DNA from: Aldrovandia affinis
Lineage: Eukaryota; Chordata; Actinopteri; Notacanthiformes; Halosauridae
DNA: 64,000 nt
Direction: 5' to 3'
Assembly (NCBI GenBank): GCA_029706075.1
Contig: JAINUG010000131.1
Location: forward strand, 2,046,001-2,110,000
Shown here: positions 1 through 9,899 of the stretch, piece after piece
How positions within the stretch are numbered: position 1 is the stretch's first letter
Layout: each line of letters starts with the position of its first letter
Program-made: the position numbers and the translations under genes
The notes under the pieces: model-generated
What the model saw: the letters and a program-made list of their open reading frames with translations, nothing else
The model's database searches: none
Told to the model about the DNA's origin: nothing

Positions 1-884
1 TATAAATGCATTTTCTTAATAAATAATGTAATTAAATATTAGATGGTATGGACTTTTATAGCAGGACCCAACCGCATTTAATACTTTAAATATTTAAACT
101 TGCCATGTTTTTAAAAACTATTCTCTACTGTGCATTCAGATTCCCTACTGTCTGAAAGCTACTTGCCTCAAAAGGGTCTAGTAGCAATACTAATATATCA
201 TTTAGTGAAATGCCCTTGACACAGTTGCATGTACCACATATTTTAAATATTCATCACATCCGGCCCTAAAGACCCATTACAATCTGCTGGCCAATACTCC
301 AGGGGCCAAGGAGCAGTCCTTTGAAAGGATGAGTAAAAACTACCAGGTAGTGTCATCTAATAATCAATCATGTAACTCTGCCATGATTGCGCTCATCTAT
401 TACTTAAAGTTGTTGCATAATATTTCAATACATTAAGTAAGCATTAATAGGGGACATGGCAGTTTGATCCTTCGGTTTTATTGGACAGGTCAAGCCTGCA
501 TATGAATGAATCTGATGAGGAGGCTTTTGAGAGCCAATCCTGAGTAAAAGAATGATATCTCCACCCCCAACCCCCAAACTCTCAATAAATTAACAACAGG
601 TGCGGCGCCTTATTTTTTAGCTTACTGCTTTAGGATTATAGATCCACATTTGTATATATTTTTTAAAGAACTTTAACATTATTATTAAACCCAAAAGTGA
701 AAGTAAATGGTTGGCAAAAGACAGAAAATTCACCCGAGGCTGCTGATGATTCAATAAAACTTTCTCTTTGAATCAACAACCAAATAGATTATCTTTAGAG
801 CAACGCAGGACTTAAAGAGTTGATTAATACCTAGAAAACATTTTTTTCAATACCTAGAAAAATATTTGGTTTCTATATGTACTT
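1..884. other. AT-rich unique DNA, no gene recognised
   Basis: No convincing coding frame, RNA gene or repeat was recognised. The stretch ends at the left copy of the 17-bp duplication that flanks the next SINE. Confidence 0.5.
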
Positions 885-901
885 AAAATTGACCAATTAT
901 G

Positions 902-1288
902 GGGCCTCCCGCATGGTCCTGTGGTTACAACGTTTGACACTGGCCAAGGAGACCGGGGTTCGATTCCCCGTCCCACCAGAGTCGGCTCTGGCCGGGAGTG
1001 CCACCAGGGGGCGGCAATTGGCTGTCCGCCCCAGGGAAGGGGGAGGGAAGCCGACAGGACGTTCGCTGCGCATAAGAGTGGCCCTGTAGTACCGGGTTAC
1101 GGTCGACGGCCTGGTGAGTACCGTCTCGGAGGAGACGTTACTTCGCCTTTGTCAATAACGGTCGCAGGACTACGGCAGCAAACTCACATTACTAGGGGGG
1201 GATTGACATAAAAATAGCGGGTCTAATTGGCTACTAAATTTGGAGAAAATGGGATAACATCAGAAATAAAATCTTACAAAAATAAAAG
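902..1288 (+). mobile_element. tRNA-derived SINE, full length, with 17-bp TSD
   Basis: The first ~75 bases form a tRNA-like head with an A-box-like segment (TGGTCCTGTGGTT, 914-926) and a perfect B box (GGTTCGATTCC). A GC-rich body follows, including GGCTGTCCGCCCC, and then an A-rich tail (AAATAAAATCTTACAAAAAT). The element is bounded by a perfect direct repeat, AAAATTGACCAATTATG, at 885-901 and 1289-1305, as expected of LINE-machinery insertion. The intact duplication suggests a fairly recent insertion. The head resembles a vertebrate tRNA but is not a functional gene, because it runs directly into the body. The body is shared with the SINE at 9084-9300, whose head differs. Family name unknown to me. 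Confidence 0.88.
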
Positions 1289-1685
1289 AAAATTGACCAA
1301 TTATGTGTCTTGTTCCTTTCTGGTAATCACCGCTATGTTAATCACAGTCAAATTCCATGCATGACAATGGAAATAATAGATAGTCATAAAGGAGTATCGG
1401 CACCTAGGCTTTTTGATTCAATCAGTAGATATTTCCATGTTTAATTTACTATACAGATTAGGGCTGTCAATTTGTCCCAAAATCTATAAAATTGCCTAAA
1501 TTCGACAGATACTAGAATTGATTTTGATTCAAATAATACTGTACACACAAATTCAATGTGAAAATGTGTGTAATGTTATGCAAATTATGTCCACAACGTA
1601 ATACAATGGGAGACACCAGCAACAGTATATGCCAGCAATAAACTGTAAGCTTTTAATACCGTCTTTTCACATTTGACATCAAATT

Positions 1686-1870
1686 ACTAACCCTTTCCTT
1701 CCCAGTGTTACAGGTATGGTACGCAGCTGCCTGCAATGATGTCTATCGCTGTATTACTGCACTGATCTCTTACGCAAACTATGATTGTTCCTACCATGTA
1801 TTTATGCACATCTTGTAAGTTGCTCTGGATAAGAGCGTCTGCTAAATGCTTAAAATGTAAAATGTAAAAT
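1686..1870 (+). mobile_element. L2-type LINE/SINE 3' end
   Basis: About 185 bases starting TTACTAACCC and ending in the conserved hairpin tail CTCTGGATAAGAGCGTCTGC plus a short AAAATGTAAAATG repeat. Near-copies lie at 42373-42525 and 58760-58945. This GGATAAGAGCGTCTGCTAAATG tail is the recognition tail common to fish L2-clade LINEs and the SINEs they mobilise. No tRNA-like head is visible, so it may be a 5'-truncated L2 LINE. Confidence 0.75.
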
Positions 1871-2111
1871 GTAATATCTTTTGACAGTTTGACAAAATCT
1901 AAATGTGATTCATATTATCCTCTGAACAAAATGAAATTGGTAAAGTACTTGAAATAAAAAGTGCTCTCCTGTTTAGGCCATAATAACTCCCTTTTATTGA
2001 TGTACATTTTACCTAATACAAGCTGAGGAACATTACGTTTTTCACGGCCATGAATCTCTTTGTATAAAGAAAATAAAAACAAATAAAGTGTCTTATTAAT
2101 TCATATTCTCT

Positions 2112-4695
2112 TTGGGGGCCCAATATCAAGAGGCATATAGCCATACTCTAACTATTATGTTTACTATTACTATTATTACTATTAATATAGGAGTATGCTA
2201 TAGACCTCCAGCTTCAGACAGTAGCATAAATAGTACGCTCTTTGGTAACATAAAACAAATCTGTGCTGAAGGAGAGACGATAATAATGGCCGACTTCAAT
2301 TACCGCTCTATTAATTGGGAGATAGTGACAGGTCAGGGCAAATGTGAAGAGGAGTTTTTAGATATGGTCAATGATTGCTTTTTGGTACAGTCTGTTACTC
2401 AGCCTATGAGAGGGAGATCAATACTGGATCTGGTTTTGTGTAACAATCCTGATATAATTTGCAGCACAGAGGTAGGAGAACCACTAGGGGCAAGTGACCA
2501 CAGTGCAGTTATTTTTTATATTTTTTGGCAAGTTAAGACAGCCTCCTCTAACTCTCGAATTTTTTATTTTAGATGAGCTGACTTCAATAAAATGAGAGAA
2601 TTTAAGTAATATAGATTGGGTAAAACTTCTAGATTGCAGAACTGTGAATGAAAAATTGACTATATTTAAAAAGGTTATTGTAGATGTACAGTGTAAATGC
2701 ATCCCCAAAGTAAGGAAAAATAGGATGAAAAAACTGTCTCCGCAATGGATGACTAAATCTTTACGGGAGATTTCGAGCCAAAAGAAACGACTGTACAGAG
2801 TATATAAAAAGGATAACTCAGAGAGAAACAAGTTAGATTATTGTAATATGCGGGCTAAGGCTAAAAAGGAAATAAGATCAGCTAAAAGGCGGTTTGAAAT
2901 TAAAATTTCCCAAGATGCAAAAAGTAATCCTAAGATGTATTTTCAATATTGTAATAGAAAAAGGAAAGTTAAGGATGAGGTTAAGTGCATTAAGAATAAG
3001 GAAGGAACTTTGGTTTATAATAATAAGGATATTGCTAACACACTAAACAGTTACTTTGTTGAGAGCTTTACTAGAGAAGAGGTTATAAATATGCCTAAAT
3101 GTATAGACAAGGTACAGAATGTTTTGGAGGACTTTGAGATAAGGGACATAGAAGTACTACAAAAACTACAAAAACTTAAGACAAATAAGGCAGCAGGCCC
3201 GGATGGCATATATCCCAGAGTACTCAAAGAACTTGGGGAAATTATATATAAACCATTGACAGATATTTTCATTCAATCCATAATCACTGGAGAAATACCA
3301 GATGACTGGAAGCAGGGTAGTATAATTCCAATATATAAGAAAGGGGACCGTACTGACCCAGGGAACTATAGACCTGTCAGTTTAACTTGCATCGCAGGTA
3401 AAATGCTGGAATGTATTATTAGGGATAAGTTGGAATCATTCTTGAAAAATAATAGTATTTTAAGGGAGAGCCACCATGGATTTCTCAAAGGGAGGTCATG
3501 CCTAACAAACCTCCTGGACTTTTTCGAAGAGGCTACAAAGTGTGTTGACCTGAACCAGGCTTATGACATTATATATTTGGACTTTTAGAAAGCATTTGAC
3601 AAGGTACCACATGAGAGGCTCATTGCGAAAATGAATTCAGTGGGAATTGCAGGAGTAGTTTTAGAGTGGGTTCATAATTGGCTGCAAGGGCGAATACAAA
3701 GAGTAACAGTAGGTGGGGCCGTATCTGACCTCGGTGCTGTGGGCAGTGGTGTCCCGCAGGGATCGGTGCTGGGACCTCTGCTCTTCCTTATTTACATAAA
3801 TGATCTTGACATGGATGTTAGTAGCAACTGTAGTTCAATTTGCAGATGATACTAAACTTGGAGGTTTGGCAAACAGTTTGGAATCGACTAAAGTAATCCA
3901 AGATGACTTAAACAAAATCCAAAAATGTGCAGATACATGGCAGATGACATTCAATATTGCTAAATGTAAAGTTATGCATGTGGGAAATAAAAACATTAGA
4001 GAGGAGTATGTTATGGGAGCAGAAAAGTTAGTAGGTGTTCAATTTGAAAAGGACTTAGGAATTGTAGTTGATTAAAACCTATCTGCATCAAATCAGTGTG
4101 CTACAGCAGTGAAAAAAGCCAACAGGATGCTGGGATACATAGCAAAAAGTGTTGAGTATAAATCAAAAGAGGTTATATTAATGTTATATAATGCATTTGT
4201 CAGACCCCACTTAGAATACTGTGTGCAGTTCTGGGCACCGCACTACAAGAAAGATATAGAAGCTCTTGAAAAACTAAACTGATGCCTGGTATGAAAGGTA
4301 AAAGTTATGATGATAGACTTAAGGCACTCAATCTATTTAAACTTAGCAAACGGAGACTTAGGGGGGATTTGATTGAGGTTTTTAAATTCCTAAAACGGAT
4401 TAACAAAGTAAAATACCCAAAAAAATTTAAGATAAGTGGGGTCAGCAGAACAAGAGGCCACAGGTGGAAATTAGTTAAAGGCAAATTCCGCACAGATATT
4501 AGGAAGTTTTTCTTTATACAGAGAGTTGTCAATGCCTTTAACAGCTTGCCAGGTCGGGTAGTAGAGGCAGAAACGCTTGGGCTATTCAAGTCCAGGCTAG
4601 ATGTAGTAGTAGATACTCTTTAGATTAGGACATGATGAGCCTAGATGGGCCAAATGGCCCATTCTCATCATTATGTATTCTTATGTTCATATGTT
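2112..4695 (+). pseudogene. CR1-like LINE ORF2 (endonuclease + reverse transcriptase), decayed
   Basis: This is a 5'-truncated non-LTR retrotransposon. The 2112-2576 frame holds the end of an exonuclease-endonuclease-phosphatase domain (YRPPAS, IIMADFNY, LDLVLCN, GASDHS). The 2644-3588 frame begins the reverse transcriptase (KTNKAAGPDGI, YRPVSLT, HGFLKGRSCLTNL) and is cut by a TAG inside LDF-stop-KAFDKVPH. RT continues at 3600-3849 (SGVPQGSVLGPLLFLIYIND), shifts frame near 3835, then gives the catalytic FADDTKLGG and ends in a stop at 4073. C-terminal frames run to 4623. The 3' tail has GATGGGCCAAATGGCCCATTCTCATC and ends in ATTCTTATGTTCATATG-like repeats, as CR1 elements do. Non-functional. 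It sits inside the candidate hAT at 1459-5403. Confidence 0.9.
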
Positions 4696-5411
4696 TTTAT
4701 TATTACTGTAATTTACTATTATTACTATAACTATACTATTAAACACACTTGGAGCCACAAAGTGAAAACTAGGCTATACAGCCAGGGCTCAAAATACACC
4801 ACGACCTTTGCGTAAACAGAGGAGGCACAAACCGTACTTTTAAACAAGTTAAAGGTTTATGCATTTAGATTTTCAGAAAGTTCACTTCAAGCTGCTAACT
4901 GATGTTTAGTAATGGCATATAGACATGAGTGAGTAAAGTACACTCACCGAAGGGCAACAGCAAAGGGTAAATCAGACATTAGCAAGATGTTTCCAATGTT
5001 GCTGACAGTGCAGCCGGGAACAAAGTACCCATTCGCTGTGACAAATGCTTGAACATGCATATAATATTGGATGATACTTTAATTGTAGCTTAGAAATTAT
5101 GCTAAAAGTGGCTTACATTATATTATACTACATTATACTTCCATATCACCCTGTCTAAGGTGGGTTCACATTCAGCTATGCTGGATTGTCTTGTTTGATG
5201 TCTGCAAAAACAGTAGAAGAATTTCGATAGGCCTATCAGGTTTACCTTCAGTGGCTCATTTTAGCTAGGCTAGGGATGTGAGTACGCAAAGTGCATTAGC
5301 TAAAGCAGGGAAATAAATGATAAAGAGATAATGAGATGCTTAAGAGATGCATTGCTTATGCTCGAATATCATTTGAATGTCGAATTTGAATATGACAGCC
5401 CTAATACTGAT

Positions 5412-5930
5412 ACATTTTGAAACTTCTGTATCATCTTGTCTTGAATATCACACACCTGTAGGCTTTATTGATCAAGTGAAGCCTTTTTTCTGTCATAAAA
5501 AATATACTTAATCCCCAATCTTCAAAATGTTGCCCTAAATGCTAGTGCAGTTCTCAAAATGAACTGTAATTCTTAAAGTAATCAGCCTCATTTCAAAACT
5601 GATTTAGTGGATATGTGCTATGTCTATGTGAGCACACACAAAATATTAATGTGGGTTACACGCCTAAATCGTGCTGTCCCCATATAATAATAATAACAAC
5701 TATAAGATGATGATGATAATTATTACAGAGAGGTAAAATGGACAAAAACTAGGGAAGACAATAAATGTGTGGTAACAATAACAATTCTGCTTAAGGCATT
5801 TCAGTTTGGAGGGTAGTGTGAGTGGGACAGTCACTCTTGATTGCTCTGTTATAATTGAACAAATTTATCTAGAAAATATTTTTTTGCTTTTTTTAAGAGA
5901 GACAATTGTCTATTGTGGAGGGCGTCGGTC
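5412..5930. other. AT-rich DNA, nothing recognised
   Basis: Low-complexity stretches such as AATAATAATAACAAC near 5685 and GATGATGATGATAATTATT near 5707. No coding frame or element end was identified. Confidence 0.4.
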
Positions 5931-5979
5931 TCGGCAACCTGGGAGTGGCAGGGTTGCCTTTGTTTTTCCCTGTTGTGGA

Positions 5980-6074
5980 GGCCTTTGGAGCAGTGAGACT
6001 TCCCGGGGGCAGGTTTGGCACTCTCACAGGGTGTGAGAGTGTGAACTGTTGCCCAGAAGTTTGCTCCAAAGGCC
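5980..6074. other. 95-base long hairpin
   Basis: The outer arms GGCCTTTGGAGCA (5980-5992) and TGCTCCAAAGGCC (6062-6074) are a perfect 13-bp inverted repeat. The inner arms CACTCTCACA (6019-6028) and TGTGAGAGTG (6032-6041) are a perfect 10-bp stem with a GGG loop. Between them GGGCAG and CTGTTGCCC can also pair. The arms are perfect while neighbouring elements are badly decayed. Confidence 0.8.
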
Positions 6075-6461
6075 ATAATTGATTTAATTATTATTTAATT
6101 GATGTTGATTGGTAAGTGATGATTCACTTAATTATATCTGTTTGTGTGTGAGAATGTGAGTGGGTGTGGTTTGTCAATTGTTTGGTGTTTTGTGATTAGG
6201 TGTGTGAATGTTAGACAGGTGATTGCCTCACGAGTCCCACCTGAGCCAGGCAGAAAATAAGCCTATTTAAAAGCAGGTGGGGCGAGTGGGGAATCAGATA
6301 GTCTTTGTTTTGTCGTTCATGTGTGTGTATCAAGACAGTTAGTCTTCGTCTTGTCATTCATGAGAAGTGTTCATCTTGTCATTTATGTGTATATTGTAGA
6401 CTTGTTGGTGGGCGTTCATGTGGGCATGTCGTTTGTGAGTGTTGGTGTTTGATGTGAATCT

Positions 6462-6513
6462 GTTGGGCATGGTGGCGCGTGTCTGTAATCCAAGCTTCTG
6501 GGAGGCGGAGTCT
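6462..6513 (+). ncRNA. 7SL RNA 5'-domain-like segment (pseudogene or SINE piece)
   Basis: The run GGGCATGGTGGCGCGTGTCT then GTAATCC...AGCTTCTGGGAGGCGGAG matches the start of vertebrate 7SL (SRP) RNA, the Alu domain, at roughly 85% of ~50 positions as I recall that RNA. It keeps the GGTGGCGCGTG loop and the GGGAGGC element. The match fades on both sides, so this is not a functional SRP RNA gene. It could be a retroposed fragment, part of a 7SL-derived SINE, or convergence. Confidence 0.55.
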
Positions 6514-7189
6514 GTGTGGAATCTATGTTTAGTTCTGTGTGCGTTTGTCGAAAGTGACTGAGTAGAGTGCTTCCTGTGTGTGTGGGAAAGAGAGAGAGGG
6601 CGCACTAAGAGTGTCCACCTCTCTCTCTCGGTGTGATCGTGAAAGAGAGTGAGAGGGCACCCTGAAATAGGGTCCGGAGAGGAAATAGGAGATTGTTTCT
6701 AGACAATGGCCCGTGAACTCTCACTGAAAGAGTGGAGAGTGTCTCAGGGCTGGTTGCCAGAGAACTCTCACTGTGAGGAGTGGCGAAGGGTCTCTGTGTG
6801 TTTGGGGCAAAAGAGAACTCTGTATGCATGGGTTTGGGAAGCACTTGAAAAGTCACTGGATATGTGTGTGCCTGGGGAGGTTCTAGGGGAACTCCGGTCT
6901 GAGGAGGCGCAGTGTGTTGTTGAGATGTGTGTTGAGTGTGTGTTGGGACAGTGCGTAGAGTTCTACCCTGTCCTGCTAAGTGTTGATGTGTGGTAAATGT
7001 GTATGTATGAAGGCGGTGTGGAAAGCTGCTGATTGTCTGTATTCGTTGTGTGTTCCCCGAAAGGGGATTCCCCCCTCGGAGGAGGTGGGCTTTAATTGAG
7101 TGTTGTTTATTTTAGTTTGTTATTTTAGTTAATTGTTTTTGCCCGAAAGCTTTGCAGCAAGTAGGGTGAAGATTTTGTTTGTTTTTGTT

Positions 7190-7475
7190 TTATTTAACCT
7201 TTATTTAAAATCTCCCGTAAAGATTTAGTCATCCACTGTGGATGAGTATTTTTCCTTACTTTTGGGATGAATTTACAATCTACAATAACCCTTTTAAATT
7301 TAGTCAATTTTTCATTTACAGTTCTGCAATCTAGAAGTTTTACCCGATCTGTATTGCCTAAATTCTTTCTCATTTTATCAAAGTCAGCGCGTTTGAAGAT
7401 AAAAATTGTAGAGTTAGAGGTCATCGTAACCTGCCAAAAAATGTCAAAAGTAACTGTTCTACTTGTATTTAACTA
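7190..7475 (-). pseudogene. CR1-like LINE fragment (between EN and RT)
   Basis: The minus-strand frame 7194-7424 reads DCRTVNEKLTKFKRVIVD, KFIPKVRKN and PQWMTKSLREI. These align with the same region of the CR1 copy at 2640-2790, with small deletions. Only this internal piece is present. Confidence 0.85.
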
Positions 7476-7479
7476 GAAC

Positions 7480-8560
7480 ACATTCAAAGACACTGCTGTT
7501 TTCAGATAAATTCACCATGGCCAGATCCATACTCTAAAGTTTAATAGTATATGTTATTGCTTGAAAAATATAATGACTGATCGTGACCAAATATAATATT
7601 TTTTTCACATATTGGGTATTCAAGCATCCTTCGCAATTAAAAGTAATCAAAAAGGCAAAACAAAATTAATGGGACATAACTAATAGTGATAAAGATATTA
7701 AGACATTGATGCTTATGTGGCTTCATTAATTCAGCGCTGCTGTGTTGACCTGTAACCCTGCTGTGCTAATTGCTATAAAGTCTGAAATCTCTCAGACCTC
7801 TCTCTCAGGGTTTGCGATTTTGCCTTTGGTATCAACATTATTGATCATTGATCATTATTAATTGGACCTATTTAATGTAAATGTCTGAGCATAAAGATTG
7901 AGAGAATTGATTTTTCTTTTTTTAATGTTGTGATTGTGTAGTCCCACTAGCCAGCCATGAGTCTGGCATGCCTTGTTTTGAAAGAATAATGTATGTGTAA
8001 TGACAACCATTTACTTAACTGAGATAAGTATGCAGAGACTGCACCTAACTATAGGGAGGAGTGTTGCTGATTATCCAATATTTTCTAAATTAACTACAAT
8101 GTGAGGCTTCAATGTTAAAAAAACATTTGCCAGTGCAAGGAACTAAAGCACTAAATGGTCAAGTGCCAAACCATGGACTTGCTACATTGGTTGCATTATG
8201 CAATTCTGGTATGGAGTGAAGTGAAAATGACACCTACAGTTACAGGCAAATTATAATTGGGGATTAATTGCATCAAAAACTGTATTTGAGTTTCATCTAG
8301 TGAGATCCAAAACATACAAGAATTTATTTGAATTATTTTGATTCGAGAAGATAATGAGACACACATCAAAAGAAGTAAATAAATAAAGGATCTTGGCTTG
8401 AAAATAAAGAGCGAAAGGGAAGTAACAACTCAAGTAACATACGCTGCTGAGGCAAAGTGCTTTTTATTCATATTTGATTCCCTTTGATGGTCCCAGACAA
8501 AAATGCATAACTGATGATATTCACTGTTCCCAGTGAGCTCCCACTTGTGTGAGAATGGAA
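7480..8560. other. AT-rich DNA, nothing recognised
   Basis: No element end, RNA or convincing coding frame was recognised. Confidence 0.4.
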
Positions 8561-8633
8561 AATATTTAGTTGAAAATAAAAATTATCTTCGGAGCCCCTA
8601 AAGTGACATGGATGAGTTTTTTTGTATTTTTTT

Positions 8634-8727
8634 ATAATATCTTGAGGCCACGAGTTGATTATGTTGAGGCAATAACTTATTCTGTTGAGGGAACATCATC
8701 CGCAAGTTATGGCCTCAAGATAATATC
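8634..8727. repeat. Inverted-repeat remnant of a palindromic MITE
   Basis: TATCTTGAGGCCA (8638-8650) is matched by the inverse TGGCCTCAAGATA (8710-8722), with related TTGAGG motifs between (8664, 8694). The paired arms and short loop resemble a small palindromic transposon remnant. No flanking duplication was identified. Confidence 0.4.
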
Positions 8728-9083
8728 TATGACGTGGGCACTTGATGTGTAAACCGTGGCCGCACAGGATTTTGCAGCCACTGGTTTAATCTTGAGGGTA
8801 GTACAGCAGTAGCTCACTAACTCCAAACTCCGAATTGAGAGACTGGGGAAAATTATGGATGAAACAAAATTATTGAACTCATCATTTAATTTATTTAAAA
8901 TGCTGTTAAAACTTAAAATTTATTGATAACGGATAAGGATATGAAATATTAGCATAACAAAGCTAGCTAGCTATCTAATGTTACTTATCTTGAGGGAAGG
9001 ACTCAGCAGCTGTAGCCAATTCCGAATGACATTATGTGGCCATGAAAAATTAGGGACGAAAATCTGTAATTAAACTCATCATT

Positions 9084-9300
9084 CAGGCCTCGGGTGGTGC
9101 AACGGTAAAAGTATTTACCCGGAATGCAGGTTGTCCAATGGACCAGGGTTCGAAATCCGGCTGCGTCAGCCCGGCTCTGGCCAGGAGCCCCGATCGGAGG
9201 TGACGATTGGCTGTCCGCCCCAAGTGGAGGGAGGAGGGAGAGCTGGCACAGGCTCGCCGAGGAGCGTGGAGGACTTCCCTGTGGGCAAAATAAATACACA
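9084..9300 (+). mobile_element. tRNA-derived SINE, second family sharing a body
   Basis: A tRNA-like head (GGCCTCGGGTGGTGCAACGG with B box GGTTCGAAATCC near 9147) is followed by CGGCTCTGGCCAGGAGCC, GATTGGCTGTCCGCCCC and a GGAGGGAGGAGGG segment. These parallel the body of the SINE at 902-1288, while the heads differ. The 3' end and target duplication are unclear. Short direct repeats in the left flank (8846-8884 and 9040-9085, both ending near AACTCATCATT) show an older local duplication. Confidence 0.7.
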
Positions 9301-9439
9301 AGTTCTGTCTTGGAGGAAGCGGTTGATTGCCGGCATCAAAGGGGTCTTCATCTTTCATGTCTTGTTTTTATTACTCAATTGGGCATAAGGCTACACTCGT
9401 ACAAATGGGGTGCATTTCTGATTATTTGCAGTCATTTTA

Positions 9440-9895
9440 ACCGCACTACAAGAAAGATCTTGAAGCCCTTGACAAAGTTCAAAGAAGGGCAAGTAAATTG
9501 ATAGCTGGTATGAAAGCTAAAAGTTATGGGGATAGACTTAAGGCTCAATCTATTTAAGCTTAACAAACTGAGATTTATGGGGGATTTGATTGAGGTTTTT
9601 AATTCCTAAAAGGGATTAACAAAATTAACTACCAAAGATTAAGATCAGTGGGGTCAGCAGAACAAGAAACCACAGGTGGAAATTAGTTCAAAGGAAATTC
9701 TGCATGGATATGAGGACGTTTTTTCTTTACACAGAGTTGTCAATGCCTAGAACAGCTTGCCAGGTTGGGTAGTAGAGGCAGAAACACTTGGGCTATTCTA
9801 GGCTAAGTCTAAGTCTAGGCTAGATGCAGTACTAGATACTCTTTAGATTAGGACATGATGAGCCTAGATGGGCTGAATGGCCCGTTCTTGTCCCG
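9440..9895 (+). mobile_element. CR1-like LINE 3' end
   Basis: From CACTACAAGAAAGATCTTG it follows the C-terminal part of the CR1 ORF2 and 3' UTR seen at 4240-4670, with indels. It ends with the typical GATGAGCCTAGATGGGCTG and AATGGCCCGTTCTTG. Coding is destroyed. It is a 5'-truncated copy. Confidence 0.85.
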
Positions 9896-9899
9896 CAAA

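Larger units (their letters stand above)
1459..5403. mobile_element. Candidate hAT element bounding a nested CR1 LINE
   Basis: The left end reads TAGGGCTGTCAATTTG and the right end is the inverse of TAGGGCTGTCATATTC, giving a matching terminal inverted repeat of about 11 bases. The 8-bp flanks ATACAGAT (1451-1458) and ATACTGAT (5404-5411) match at 7 of 8 positions, the duplication length of hAT transposons. No transposase was recognised in the unique parts (1459-2110 and 4700-5403). The CR1 LINE at 2112-4695 and an L2-type tail at 1686-1870 would be later insertions. The two ends could in principle belong to different elements, since they are ~4 kb apart. Confidence 0.55.
5930..7180 (+). repeat. 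Unclassified hairpin-rich repeat-like stretch
   Basis: Base composition differs from the flanks, being GT-rich on this strand. It opens with a small stem GGCAACC/GGTTGCC (5933-5939 with 5952-5958) and a 95-base hairpin. A TATA-like box (CCTATTTAAAAGCAGG) lies near 6262-6277, a 7SL-like segment at 6462-6513, and many GTGTG and GAGAG tracts up to 7000. The layout, with a structured leader and core promoter, would fit an LTR or other Pol II repeat, but I found no TG...CA ends and no duplication. A 96-codon frame at 6706-6996 has no recognisable domain. Confidence 0.4.

Noticed and set aside
907..980. Possible tRNA gene with perfect B box
   Set aside because: It is the head of a SINE bounded by a 17-bp target duplication, and the stems do not form a full cloverleaf.
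6706..6996. 96-codon frame MARELSLKEW...
   Set aside because: No recognisable domain; it is low-complexity GTG/GAG-rich sequence inside a repeat-like stretch.
8570..8752. 60-codon frame MKIKIIFGAPK...
   Set aside because: It lies over an inverted-repeat MITE remnant and has no domain.
9083..9501. Frames of 61-125 codons on both strands
   Set aside because: They overlap the SINE at 9084-9300, and GC-rich SINE bodies often give chance open frames.
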